From: JAWLCQ01 sp041687095
GTDB lineage: Bacteria > Planctomycetota > Phycisphaerae > SM23-33
Assembly (NCBI GenBank): GCA_041687095.1
Contig: JAWLCQ010000008.1
Coordinates: forward strand, 1 to 58,580
Reading direction: 5' to 3'
Length of the DNA stretch: 58,580 nt
Shown here: piece by piece, positions 49,029 to 57,426 of the stretch
Position numbering within the stretch: the stretch's first letter is position 1
How the letters are laid out: each line of letters starts with the position of its first letter
Notes under the pieces: generated by a model
What the model saw: only the letters and a program-made list of their open reading frames with translations
The model's database searches: none
What the model was told of the DNA's origin: nothing
Program-made: the position numbers and the translations under genes

Positions 49029-50681
49029 ATGGCAGGCAATCTGGCACTGGCGGGCATCCACACGGGCATCGACACCGACGCCCTGGTCTCCGCGACCATG
49101 GAGCTGAAGCGCCAGCGCCTCTACCGCATGCAGCGCAAGAGCGCCGTGTACTCCGCCCGCCGCACCGCCTACACCGAGATCGAGCAGTGGGTGACGAAGT
49201 TCCGTGACCGCGTCGCCCAGACCCGCTCCGCCTCCCACCTCCGCGGGGCCGCGGGCACCACGAGCAATAGCGGCGTGCTCACCGTCTCCGCCGCCGACGG
49301 GGCCATCGAAAGCTCCTACGGCGTCCTCGTCAACCAGATCGCCACCGCCGAGCGCAAGACGCACGAGGGCGTGGCGTCCATGGACACGCTGGTGGGGGCA
49401 GGGCAGTTCGTCTACACCTACAACGGGACCACCCGCACGCTGTACACCACCGACACCACCACGCTCGAGGGCCTCGTCACCCTCATCAATAACGACGCCT
49501 CCAACCCCGGCATACACGCCAGCGTCCTGCAGTACGAGGTCGACCCCGACCACAAGTTCCACCTCGCCCTCAGCGGGAAGAACTCCGGCAGCGACTACAC
49601 CATCGCCGTCGAGGCGGGCACGGACCTGGCGGCCTTCGCGGCCGATAGCTTCCAGATCACCCAGACCGCGCAAAACTCCCAGGTCCGCGTGGACGGATAC
49701 CCCGCCGGGGCGTGGATCGAGCGGAGCGGCAACACCATCAGCGACGCCGTCCCCAACGTCACCCTCGAACTGGTCTCCACGGGCGAGGCGACGATCTCCG
49801 TCCGCCGCACCCGCCTGACCATCGAGGAGGACATCGAGGACATGGTGGCCATCTACAACGGCATGATGGAGCGGATCGAGTCGCAGACCGGCTTCAACAA
49901 GGAGACGGGACGGGGCGGGCTGCTGCAGGGCGACATCACCGTCACCAGCGTCACCGGGCAGATCCGCCCGCACCTGACCGGTTCGGTGGCGGGGTTCCTG
50001 GGGAGCACGGACAGCTTCACCATGCTGTCGGACCTCGGGGTGGAGGTCGACCGCTTCGGGAAGCTCACGCTGGACCTCTCAAAGTTGCGGGCGGCGCTGG
50101 ACAAGGATTACGACGGCGTGGTCGAACTGCTCACCGCCGACCGCCTGGGGTCCACCGGCAGCAGCTACTTCCAGTACAACAGCGCCCTCGCCGCCACCCG
50201 CGCCGGCAGCTACGAGGTCGAGGCCGACTTCGACGCCCTGGGAACCCTCACGGGAGCCCGCATCCGCGGCAAGGGCGAGACGGAGTGGCGGACGGCGGCG
50301 ATCAGCGGCAGCGTCATCACGGGCGCGGCGGGTTCGGCCGAGCAGGGCCTCGCCCTCACCGCCGTCTGGGACGGATCGAGCGCCACGCAGAGTTCCACCG
50401 TGCAGGTCCGCGAGGGGGCGGCGGCGGCGATGTACGACACCGTCTACGATATTCTCAGCCCCCTCAGCGGGGTGTTCGTGAACGCCCGCAACGGCATCGA
50501 TTCGGCGGTGCGGGAGCTGAACGACTACATCACGCAGGAGCAGGATCGGCTGGCGAAGCAGGAGCAGCGGCTGAGGGCTCGCTTCGCCCGCATGGAGGGC
50601 GCCCTCGCGCAGCTTGATTCGATGAACGCGGCCGTCAGCAGCATGGTCCAGTCCCTCAGCGCCAACAGCAAGTCGCAATAG
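49029..50681 (+). CDS. fliD: Filament cap protein FliD (HAP2)
   Basis: 550 residues. N-terminal FliD pattern (GIHTGIDTDALVSATMELKR, then YSARRTAYTEIEQWVTKFRD), a central repeat-like IEEDIEDMVAIYNGMMERIE and GVEVDRFGKLTLDLSKLRAA, and C-terminal coiled coil (YITQEQDRLAKQEQRLRARF, ARMEGALAQLDSMNAAVSSM). It caps the growing filament. The ATG at 49029 has GGAG 7 bases upstream. Confidence 0.95.
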   Translation: MAGNLALAGIHTGIDTDALVSATMELKRQRLYRMQRKSAVYSARRTAYTEIEQWVTKFRDRVAQTRSASHLRGAAGTTSNSGVLTVSAADGAIESSYGVLVNQIATAERKTHEGVASMDTLVGAGQFVYTYNGTTRTLYTTDTTTLEGLVTLINNDASNPGIHASVLQYEVDPDHKFHLALSGKNSGSDYTIAVEAGTDLAAFAADSFQITQTAQNSQVRVDGYPAGAWIERSGNTISDAVPNVTLELVSTGEATISVRRTRLTIEEDIEDMVAIYNGMMERIESQTGFNKETGRGGLLQGDITVTSVTGQIRPHLTGSVAGFLGSTDSFTMLSDLGVEVDRFGKLTLDLSKLRAALDKDYDGVVELLTADRLGSTGSSYFQYNSALAATRAGSYEVEADFDALGTLTGARIRGKGETEWRTAAISGSVITGAAGSAEQGLALTAVWDGSSATQSSTVQVREGAAAAMYDTVYDILSPLSGVFVNARNGIDSAVRELNDYITQEQDRLAKQEQRLRARFARMEGALAQLDSMNAAVSSMVQSLSANSKSQ

Positions 50682-50703
50682 CCCGCCCAAGGGAGACGCA
50701 GTC

Positions 50704-51063
50704 ATGAACGGAATCACCGCCTACCAGGAACACGCCGTCACCACCCAGTCGCGGGGGCAGATCGTCGTTCTGCTCTACGAGGGGGCCATCAAGTTCCTCC
50801 GCCAAGCCATCCGCGAGATGGGCGCGGGGAACATGATCGAGAAGGGACGGCTGATCAACAAGGCGACGGAGATCATCATCGAGCTGTCCGTGAGCCTGAA
50901 CATGGAGGCGGGGGGCGAGATCGCCGAGAACCTCCGCGCGCTGTACACGTTCATGGGCGAGCAGCTCGTCCGCGCGAACTACCACCGCGATCCGCGGATG
51001 ATCGAGGACGTCATCGAGCTGCTGGAGGAACTCCTCCAGGGCTGGCGAGCGGTCGCGGACTGA
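50704..51063 (+). CDS. fliS: Flagellin export chaperone FliS
   Basis: 119 residues, helical. ITAYQEHAVTTQSRGQIVVL, LYEGAIKFLRQAIREMGAGN and EIAENLRALYTFMGEQLVRA match FliS. It prevents premature flagellin assembly in the cytoplasm. It follows fliD by 22 bases, with GGGAG upstream, and is the last flagellar gene. Confidence 0.95.
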   Translation: MNGITAYQEHAVTTQSRGQIVVLLYEGAIKFLRQAIREMGAGNMIEKGRLINKATEIIIELSVSLNMEAGGEIAENLRALYTFMGEQLVRANYHRDPRMIEDVIELLEELLQGWRAVAD

Positions 51064-51078
51064 CCCGCCGCCCGGGGA

Positions 51079-51266
51079 CGGGAAATCCGAAATCCGAAGC
51101 TCGAAATCCGAAACAAAGCCGAAATCCGAAATGCCAATGACCAAAACACCCGGCTCGTGAAGGCATCTGAGTGTTCAGGCGCGTTCACGAGCCGGGCGTT
51201 TCTGTCATTCGGATTTGCCGTTTTGAATTTGTTTCGGATTTCGTGCTTCGAATTTCGGATTTCCCG
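51079..51266. repeat. 83-bp near-palindrome with heptamer repeats between fliS and yajC
   Basis: Left arm 51079-51161 and right arm 51184-51266 are both 83 bases and pair almost throughout, with a 22-base loop. The inner 13 bp (CCCGGCTCGTGAA/TTCACGAGCCGGG, 51149-51161 and 51184-51196) are perfect. The outer parts consist of AAATCCG heptamers. It separates convergent genes and may serve as a terminator for both. Confidence 0.75.
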
Positions 51267-51273
51267 AAGGCCG

Positions 51274-51816
51274 TTACTTCTGCTCCTCGGGCTTCTGGAC
51301 CTTCGCGTCCTCGCCGACCCCGCGGATGGCCCAGCGGGCGAAGCGCATGCGGACGTTGTTCTGCTCGTCCACCTTGACGACGACCTCGTCATCGCGGACC
51401 TCGATCACCGTGCCCACGATCCCCCCGATGCTCGTCACCTTGTCGCCCTTCTTCAGGGACCCGAGCATCTCCTGCCGCTTCTGCTCCTGCTTCTTCCGCG
51501 TGCGGGAGTTGAGGACGAACAGCAGGATCATCCCGCCCAGCAGGACCAGAAGGAACAGGCCCTGCTGGTTGAACAGGCCCCCGCCCGGAGGGGTCTCCGC
51601 GACCTCCTCGCCCTCCGCGCCCGCGGGCGGGGCGTCGGGCGCCTGTCCGGGCTCGCGCGGAGCGATGGCCGGGCCCTGCTCGGGCGCCGGGGACTCGTAG
51701 GTCGGCGTGTCGGGAGTGGGGGCGGGGGCGTCGTCCTGGGCGAACGACGGGCTCACGGTCACAACCGTCAGCAGCAGCAGGGCGGCGGACATCGTCAGCA
51801 GGCGGTAGTTCCGCAT
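51274..51816 (-). CDS. yajC: Preprotein translocase subunit YajC
   Basis: 180 residues. A signal-like start (LLTMSAALLLLTVVTVSPSF), a Pro/Ala-rich linker (30-90) and the YajC domain: membrane segment LFLLVLLGGMILLFVLNSRT, then KKQEQKRQEMLGSLKKGDKV, TSIGGIVGTVIEV. It is longer than E. coli YajC (110) because of the N-terminal extension. It associates with SecDF in the inner membrane. GAGGAG lies 7 bases before the ATG. Confidence 0.9.
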   Translation of the reverse strand: MRNYRLLTMSAALLLLTVVTVSPSFAQDDAPAPTPDTPTYESPAPEQGPAIAPREPGQAPDAPPAGAEGEEVAETPPGGGLFNQQGLFLLVLLGGMILLFVLNSRTRKKQEQKRQEMLGSLKKGDKVTSIGGIVGTVIEVRDDEVVVKVDEQNNVRMRFARWAIRGVGEDAKVQKPEEQK

Positions 51817-52012
51817 GGTCAGTCTCCTCTCGCGCAATCGCGTCTGGGCCTTCAGATCAGTCTATGGCCCCCGCACGGGGCTGGGGGCGAATCGAGAGAT
51901 TGTGCACGGTTGCGCCCCCTCGCGTCAAAGGCATTTCCCGGGCCGCGTGTCCTTGCTTGGCAAGCGGACCTCCGCACGTTACCCTCCCCGCACCCGAACA
52001 AGGAGTCCGCCC

Positions 52013-53299
52013 ATGTGGAAGGTGCAGCCGATCGCCGATGACTTCGTGACGCTCTTTGAGTCCCCCGACCTTCAGCGGGTCTTCTGCTACAGCCCCGGCC
52101 TCGCCCGGCTGGACTCGGGGAGGCTGGTGGCGACGATCGACCTCGGGGGCCCCGGCGTGGCCGACCTCGCCGGCCCCCACGCCGACGCCCACGACTGCCA
52201 CCGAACCTGGCAGGGGCGGATCTTCACCTCCGACGACCACGGGCGGACCTGGACGCACCGCGGGTCCTTCCCGTTCCTGCACGCGAGGCCCTTCGCGGCG
52301 GGCAAGAGCGTCTACGTCCTCGGGCAGGGGGGCGACCTCAAGATCGTCCGCAGCGACGACGGGGGCGAGACCTGGGGCGAGGCCCACCGCCTCACCGAGG
52401 GCGAGCGCTGGCACCAGGCGCCGTGCAACGTGGCGTACGGCAACGGGTGCGTGTACCTCGTCATGGAACGCCGCCCCACCAGCGACATCCGCACCTGGTG
52501 CGTGGGCGACATGTGCCCCGTCCTCCTGCGCGCGCCCGTCGAGGCCGACCTCACCCGCCGCGAGAGCTGGACCTTCGCCTCCGAACTGTCCTTCCGCGAC
52601 ACCATCCCCGCCGTCGAGACCGACCCGGCCATCGACTTCGTGCCCATCCCGTTCTACCCCAGCCCGTACCCGCTGGGGACGAACGTCGCCCCCGGGCGCA
52701 ACTGCGCCCCCATCGGGTGGCTGGAGACCAACGTCGTCCGCTTCACCGACCCCAACCACCTGTGGCACGACCCCGAGGGGCGGACGTGGCACCTGTGGAT
52801 GCGGGCGCACACCGGCGGGACGGGATTCGCCGCCGTCGCCAAGGTCGTCGAGGACGCCCCCGGGCAGGGCGCCATGACCACCATGCTCCAGACCGTGCCC
52901 TCCGGGAAGACCGCCCTGTTCGTGCCCTGCCCGGGCGGGCAGATGAAGTTCCACATCCTGCACGACGAGGTCACCGGCCTGTACTGGCTGCTCAGCACGC
53001 AGGCGACGGACAGCATGCACCGCCCCGACGCCCTGCCCCCCAACCGCTACAACCTGCCCAACAACGAGCGCCGCCGCCTGCAGTTGCACTTCTCCCGCAA
53101 CTGCATCGACTGGTGCTTCGCCGCCCTCGTCTCCGTCGGGCCCACCGAGGTCGCCTCCCGCCACTACGCCAGCATGGTCATCGACGGGGAGGACCTGCAC
53201 GTCCTGTCCCGCAGCGGCGACGAGCGGGCCAGGACCGCCCACGACGGGAACCTCATCACCTTCCACACCGTGCGGAACTTCCGGGGCCTGGCGTACTGA
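52013..53299 (+). CDS. Sialidase-like beta-propeller protein
   Basis: 428 residues. Asp-box motifs TSDDHGRTWTH (about 74-84) and SDDGGETWGE (about 115-124), plus a repeat of beta strands throughout, indicate a BNR/sialidase-type propeller. Catalytic sialidase residues cannot be assigned by eye, so a glycoside hydrolase or a non-catalytic propeller are both possible. No signal peptide is visible. AAGGAG lies 7 bases before the ATG. Confidence 0.75.
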   Translation: MWKVQPIADDFVTLFESPDLQRVFCYSPGLARLDSGRLVATIDLGGPGVADLAGPHADAHDCHRTWQGRIFTSDDHGRTWTHRGSFPFLHARPFAAGKSVYVLGQGGDLKIVRSDDGGETWGEAHRLTEGERWHQAPCNVAYGNGCVYLVMERRPTSDIRTWCVGDMCPVLLRAPVEADLTRRESWTFASELSFRDTIPAVETDPAIDFVPIPFYPSPYPLGTNVAPGRNCAPIGWLETNVVRFTDPNHLWHDPEGRTWHLWMRAHTGGTGFAAVAKVVEDAPGQGAMTTMLQTVPSGKTALFVPCPGGQMKFHILHDEVTGLYWLLSTQATDSMHRPDALPPNRYNLPNNERRRLQLHFSRNCIDWCFAALVSVGPTEVASRHYASMVIDGEDLHVLSRSGDERARTAHDGNLITFHTVRNFRGLAY

Positions 53300-53322
53300 C
53301 GGGGAGAGGCGCCAGGAAACAG

Positions 53323-53447
53323 GGACTAGGGAATAGGCACTAGGGAATAGGCACTGGCGCTGCGGTGAGGGATGGTTGGCCGGGTGCCAAGTATCGGGTG
53401 TCGGGTATCGGGTGTCGGGTATCGGGTGTCGGGTATCGGGTATCGGG
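53323..53447. repeat. Two heptanucleotide arrays
   Basis: First ACTAGGG/AATAGGC units (53323-53352), then TATCGGG/TGTCGGG units (53389-53447), both in 7-base register. No gene lies in 53300-53876 apart from these arrays, the palindromic element at 53451-53572 and unremarkable GC-rich sequence. Confidence 0.8.
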
Positions 53448-53450
53448 TGC

Positions 53451-53572
53451 CACGGCTGCGCCGTCTGCAGCCGTGCCGTCAGAGAGACACGGCTGCAGAC
53501 GGCGCAGCCTTGGCGGAGACGGGAGCAACCACGTCCAATCGACACTGCCTGCGAATGATCTGGGATGCGCAT
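53451..53572 (+). repeat. Dispersed palindromic element, copy C, with a perfect 22-bp hairpin
   Basis: A perfect 22-bp inverted repeat (53454-53475 with 53488-53509, 12-base loop; GGCTGCGCCGTCTGCAGCCG core) replaces the usual inner stem, and the right block GAGCAACCACGTCCAATCGA, CACTGCCTGCGAATG, TGGGATGCGCATG matches the other copies. Confidence 0.7.
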
Positions 53573-53876
53573 GCCCGGGGCGGAGCCGCCGGATCCCTCT
53601 GGTGTCCGGGGTCGCGGCGCGGTTCAATGGGGCGGGGCGGGGCAGCCGCGCCCGCCCCCGCGGGAGCGATACCATGTCCAGGGATGCGTCGGAGCAAGCG
53701 GTTGCCCGATTCGCGGCGGTGCACGGTGCGAGTGGGGCGGGTGGTGGCGAGGGGGTTGTGCTTCCGCCGCCACGGCTCGGGCTCCGTTGCGGGGCCTGGA
53801 TGGGCGGGGCCCCGACCGCCCGCAAGTGCAGGATGTGCCGAAACGCCCAGAACTCTGATCGAAAGCAGGTCGTCAC

Positions 53877-54410
53877 ATGCAGATTCGCCACGTGAATCCG
53901 ACGGACGAACTGTACCCGGTGATGCTCCAGCGGTTCCCGAGCACGGCGAGGTACATCGCGGACCCGCAGGACCCGGGGGACTACCACTTCTTCGCGGCCG
54001 TCGAGGGCGAGCACGGGGTCATCGGGGGGGCGGTGCTGGACCTCGGGCCGCTGCGGTTCGGCCCGCTGGCGGAGATGACGGTGGGGTTCCTGGAGAACAT
54101 CGAGGTGGACGAACCCTTCCGCCGCCGGGGCGTGGGGCGGGCGCTGCTGGAGGCGGTGCTGGGGTTCGCGTGGCGGTGGGGGGCGCAGAACGTCCGCTGG
54201 ACCGTCGACTGGGCCAACGCCCCCGGCGTGGCCTTCTACGCCGCCTGCGGCGTCGGGGTCATCCCCGAGGGCGACAGCCCCCAGACCGCCGAACCCTACT
54301 ACACCCTGGTGGCCGTCAACCCCCAACGCCCCCACGCGGGGCATGGGCACGGGCAGGCGGGGGCGACCTGTGCTCCGGAGGCGGGACGACCTGACACGCC
54401 GCGGCAGTAG
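53877..54410 (+). CDS. GNAT-family acetyltransferase
   Basis: 177 residues. The acetyl-CoA-binding motif RRRGVGRALLEAVLGFAWRW (about 81-100) and the NAPGVAFYAACGV segment at about 117-129 are typical of GNAT proteins. The substrate is unknown. A disordered tail follows residue 150. GCAGG precedes the ATG. Confidence 0.85.
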   Translation: MQIRHVNPTDELYPVMLQRFPSTARYIADPQDPGDYHFFAAVEGEHGVIGGAVLDLGPLRFGPLAEMTVGFLENIEVDEPFRRRGVGRALLEAVLGFAWRWGAQNVRWTVDWANAPGVAFYAACGVGVIPEGDSPQTAEPYYTLVAVNPQRPHAGHGHGQAGATCAPEAGRPDTPRQ

Positions 54411-54414
54411 CGGT

Positions 54415-54456
54415 TGGGGGTGGTTGCTGCGCTGCGCAAACCACGGCGCCCGGCTT
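54415..54456 (-). repeat. Dispersed palindromic element, short copy F
   Basis: TGGTTGCTGCGCTGCGCAAACCACGGCGCCCGG; the 21-base core is the inverted form of the stem in the copy at 57331-57426. Only the hairpin remains, without flanking blocks. Confidence 0.5.
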
Positions 54457-54563
54457 GCCGGTTCGGCGGCGCGGGCGTAGGATCAGGCGGCTGCGGTCGG
54501 TGGAACCGGTCCGGGATGGCCCCGGCCGGGGGAGAGCACGACCGTCAACCAACGGGAGACGCC

Positions 54564-54950
54564 ATGACGCAGTTGCCCCAGCCTTCGGCCGCCCTGATCC
54601 CTCCGCCCAACCGCCGGGAACTCCGGCGGATCGCCGTGCGCCAGAAGGTCATTCTCGCCTGCATCCTCGTCTATGTTCCAGCCCTGGTCCTGGCCTACGT
54701 GCTTTCGATGACGCCCGTGTTGCTTCCGGGCCTTGCCGTGCTGGCAGCCATGGTGGTCGGTACGGTATTCGTTTTCCTGCTTGCGATGGAACTGTACGGC
54801 AGCGTGGTCGGGGCCATGCTGGGAATCCTGACGCTGTTGCCCCTGGTCGGGCTGATCGCGCTGCTCATCGTGAACAGCAAGGCCACGGCGATTCTGCGGG
54901 CGGGCGGCGTCCGCGTGGGTCTGCTGGGGGCGGATATGCGGGGGCTGTGA
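54564..54950 (+). CDS. Small integral membrane protein
   Basis: 128 residues. A short cytoplasmic N-terminus (1-25) and three or four hydrophobic segments (about 28-48, 52-72, 84-105), ending in KATAILRAGGVRVGLLGADM. Resembles the planctomycete-type membrane proteins with a C-terminal Lys/Arg-rich VNSKATxxLRxxGxxVGLLG motif. Function unknown. GGGAG lies 6 bases before the ATG. Confidence 0.7.
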   Translation: MTQLPQPSAALIPPPNRRELRRIAVRQKVILACILVYVPALVLAYVLSMTPVLLPGLAVLAAMVVGTVFVFLLAMELYGSVVGAMLGILTLLPLVGLIALLIVNSKATAILRAGGVRVGLLGADMRGL

Positions 54951-55136
54951 ACCCGGCTGGTTTCGATGCGTTGCCCTGCGCTCGTCCATCGTCTGCATCC
55001 TCAGAACCGGCAGGCCAACCTGACGACGTCACAGAGAAACGTCATCCGGGAACTGCTGCTTCGCTGATGCGGACGCGCTTGCTTTGCCTCCTCTCGCGGG
55101 GCACACTCATCGGCCCGATTCAACGAGAGGAGCGAG

Positions 55137-55532
55137 ATGGCAGCGATCGTACTGTGCTGGATGGCGGCGGTGAGCGTGGGGATCCTGGCGGTGCTGTACT
55201 TCCCGCTGGGGTTTCGGCAGATCGTGCCGGGGTGCAGCCCGCCCCCGGGCTACTGGTGCCGCCGGCTGATGCTGAACCTGCTGGAGAACAACCTGGGGAT
55301 GGTGCTCAACGTCGCGCTGGCCGTCGCGGCGGCGGCGGCGATGACGCAGGGCGTGGCGTGGCGGTGGTGGCTGGTGGCGGGGGCGGCAAGCGTGGACGCG
55401 GTATACTGCCTGCTCATTGTCGGGTTCACCCCGCGGGACGCATGGCACGCCCTGCCGACGGGCATCGCCCTGGTGGAGTATGGGTTGGCGGCGGGCTGGG
55501 CGGCAGCGTCTGCCTGGAACGTAGCAGGATAG
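55137..55532 (+). CDS. Small membrane protein, about four segments
   Basis: 131 residues with hydrophobic segments at about 3-22, 50-70, 74-97 and 105-127. No domain is recognised. A GAGAGGAGCG ribosome-binding site precedes the ATG. The stop is the first base of a repeat element. Confidence 0.65.
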   Translation: MAAIVLCWMAAVSVGILAVLYFPLGFRQIVPGCSPPPGYWCRRLMLNLLENNLGMVLNVALAVAAAAAMTQGVAWRWWLVAGAASVDAVYCLLIVGFTPRDAWHALPTGIALVEYGLAAGWAAASAWNVAG

Positions 55533-56003
55533 GGTGCACGACCGTATCTGCTCCCCACCGGCCCCGTGCCGGTGGTAAGCGGCTATCGACTACAGCGGCG
55601 GCCCCGTTCCATCCCCTTCTTCCTCCTGCTCCCCACCGACCCTGCGTCGGTGGTAAGCTGGCTCCTCACTGCGGGAGGTCCCACAGGGCCCCCACGAACA
55701 GGAGGCGTTGCTCGTCCCTCCCGTAGTCGATAGCCGTTTGAACCACCGACGCGGGGTCGGTGGGGGAAAGAAGAAGAGATAGGTCCGTGGGGGCGTGCGA
55801 GTAGTCGGTAGCCGCTTACCACCGACGCGGGGTCGGTGGGGAGGCAGGGGGCGCTGGCCGTCTCTAACAACCCTCCCGCACCAGGCGAAGAGCTGCCTCT
55901 CCTCCATCTGTGTAATCCCAAAAATCTGTGCAATCCCTTTCTCTCCCCTTGCTCTGGCCGGGCGCCACGGCGCGGTTCACTGCGCAGATACGGTCGTGCA
56001 CCC
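55532..56003. repeat. 472-bp element with perfect 19-bp terminal inverted repeats and internal REP-like hairpins
   Basis: Ends GGGTGCACGACCGTATCTG (55532-55550) and its exact reverse complement (55985-56003). Inside are four copies of a hairpin unit CCCCACCGACCCNGCGTCGG, TGGTAAGCGGCTAYCGAC: two forward (55551-55592, 55629-55660) and two inverted (55725-55767, 55802-55842). No gene; AAATCTGTGCAATCC-like degenerate sequence lies near 55915. Confidence 0.7.
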
Positions 56004-56109
56004 AGCAGGACAGGAACCGTTGAATTCACTGCGACGTATGAAGACAATACACAGGCGGTGCCCCTTAACCGGACGGCCAACGTTACGTTTACCCAGGGGA
56101 GGCGGTGAG

Positions 56110-56207
56110 ATGCCTGAGATCTGCCGATTCTTCGGCATTATCATCCGAAGGATTGGGCTCGGGCTCGGACCGGCCAAGAGGTCAGGAAGATCAAACCTCT
56201 GGATTGA
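56110..56207 (+). pseudogene. DUF4160 remnant with internal deletion
   Basis: Starts MPEICRFFGIII, the N-terminus of DUF4160 proteins, then loses the frame; the last part reads ARTGQEVRKIKPLD in another frame, the C-terminus of the same family. The intervening roughly 50 residues (with the HxPHFH motif) are missing. It lies directly before DUF2442, its usual partner. Confidence 0.72.
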
Positions 56208-56215
56208 GGTGGCAG

Positions 56216-56494
56216 ATGTGGCAGTTGAATGACGTCGTGAACATCGAGTACCGAGGGGGGTACATCTACCGCGTCCGCTTCGACAACGGTCTGGAGGGGG
56301 ATGTGGATTTCTCCGAATACATCGGCCAAGGCCCTGTTTTCGAGCCGCTTGCAGATTCCACGTTCTTCCGGAAGGCCCGCATCGAGGGTGGGACCATCGC
56401 GTGGCCGAATGGTGCGGACATCGCTCCCGAGACGCTCTATGCGAAGGTGGAAGCAGTGAACTTGAGCCCCGCCGACGCAGAATCGAAGCGGTAG
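56216..56494 (+). CDS. DUF2442 protein, toxin-antitoxin-like partner
   Basis: 92 residues. VRFDNGLEGDVDFSEYIGQG, PVFEPLADSTFFRKARIEGG, TIAWPNGADIAPETLY fits DUF2442, commonly paired with DUF4160. The ATG at 56216 (GAGGTGGCAG upstream) is preferred to one at 56105. Its partner upstream is broken, so the system is probably inactive as a pair. Confidence 0.82.
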   Translation: MWQLNDVVNIEYRGGYIYRVRFDNGLEGDVDFSEYIGQGPVFEPLADSTFFRKARIEGGTIAWPNGADIAPETLYAKVEAVNLSPADAESKR

Positions 56495-56515
56495 ACGGTC
56501 TGCCTCCGTCCATCC

Positions 56516-57322
56516 ATGCAGCCCAGCCACACCCACATGCAACCGATCCACTCCCTCGACGACCCGCGGGTCGCGGCGTACCGCAACCTCAAGGACCGCG
56601 ACTTCGCCCGCGAGGGCGTGCGCTTCATCGCCGAGGGCGAGTACGTCGTGCGGCGGCTGCTGGAGAGCGGGTGGGGGGTCGAGTCAGTCCTGGCGGCCGA
56701 GGCGAAACTCGGCGCTGTCGCCCCGCTCGTCCCCGCGGGGGTTCCGCTGTACGCCGCGTCGCGGGAGACGGTGAGCGGCATTGTGGGGTTCGAGTTCCAC
56801 CGGGGCGTGCTGGCCATCGGCCATCGCCGCCCCGCACCGTCGGTGGCGGACCTCGCGCGGACGTGGGGGTCGCGGGTGACGCTGCTGGTCCTGCCCGAGA
56901 TCACCAACACCGAGAACCTCGGGGCCCTGTTCCGCATCGCCGCGGGGTTCGGGGTGGACGGGGTGATCCTGGGCGAGCGGTGCTGCGACCCGCTGTACCG
57001 CCTGTGCATCCGCGTCTCCATGGGCACGGTCTTCCGCCTGCCGATCGCGCGGTCCGACGACGTGACGCGCGACCTGCGGGCGCTGCGGGACGCGCACGGG
57101 GTGGAGCTGGCGGCGGCGGTGCTGGACGACGACGCCGTCCCCCTGCCGCAGTGCCCGCGCGGGGAACGCCTGGGGCTGCTGCTGGGCAGCGAGGCGCACG
57201 GCCTCGCCGCCCAGCACGTCGCCCTGTGTTCTCGCAGGGTGACGATCCCGATGCGGCTGGGCACGGACTCACTGAACGTCGCGGTCGCGGCGGCGGTGAT
57301 GCTGTACGAGTTCACGCGGTGA
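56516..57322 (+). CDS. SpoU/TrmH-family RNA methyltransferase
   Basis: 268 residues. N-terminal RNA-binding part (FAREGVRFIAEGEYVVRRLL) and SPOUT catalytic domain with motif 1 NTENLGALFRIAAGFGVDGV, motif 2 LGLLLGSEAHGL and motif 3 IPMRLGTDSLNVAVAAAVML. It methylates 2'-O of tRNA or rRNA. Start is uncertain: ATG 56516 or 56537, neither with a good ribosome-binding site. Confidence 0.88.
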   Translation: MQPSHTHMQPIHSLDDPRVAAYRNLKDRDFAREGVRFIAEGEYVVRRLLESGWGVESVLAAEAKLGAVAPLVPAGVPLYAASRETVSGIVGFEFHRGVLAIGHRRPAPSVADLARTWGSRVTLLVLPEITNTENLGALFRIAAGFGVDGVILGERCCDPLYRLCIRVSMGTVFRLPIARSDDVTRDLRALRDAHGVELAAAVLDDDAVPLPQCPRGERLGLLLGSEAHGLAAQHVALCSRRVTIPMRLGTDSLNVAVAAAVMLYEFTR

Positions 57323-57330
57323 ACTCAGCC

Positions 57331-57426
57331 GCATTCCACGCAATCCTCGCGCGGGTGCCGTGGTTTGCGCAGCGCAGCAACCACGTCCAACCGACAGTGC
57401 GTGGTAATTGCCTGGGATGCGTATCA
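57331..57426 (+). repeat. Dispersed palindromic element, copy D
   Basis: GCGCGGGTGCCGTGGTTTGC, GCAGCGCAGCAACCACGTCC, AACCGACAGTGCGTGGTAAT, TGCCTGGGATGCGTATC. This is a compact copy with the shortest stem. It ends at the stop of the first small lipoprotein. Confidence 0.7.

Noticed and set aside
53365..53895. Plus-strand protein before the acetyltransferase
   Set aside because: It is mostly translated heptamer array and palindromic element, without a ribosome-binding site.
55107..55448. Minus-strand gene opposite the small membrane protein
   Set aside because: His/Arg/Pro-rich shadow; the plus frame has membrane segments and a strong ribosome-binding site.
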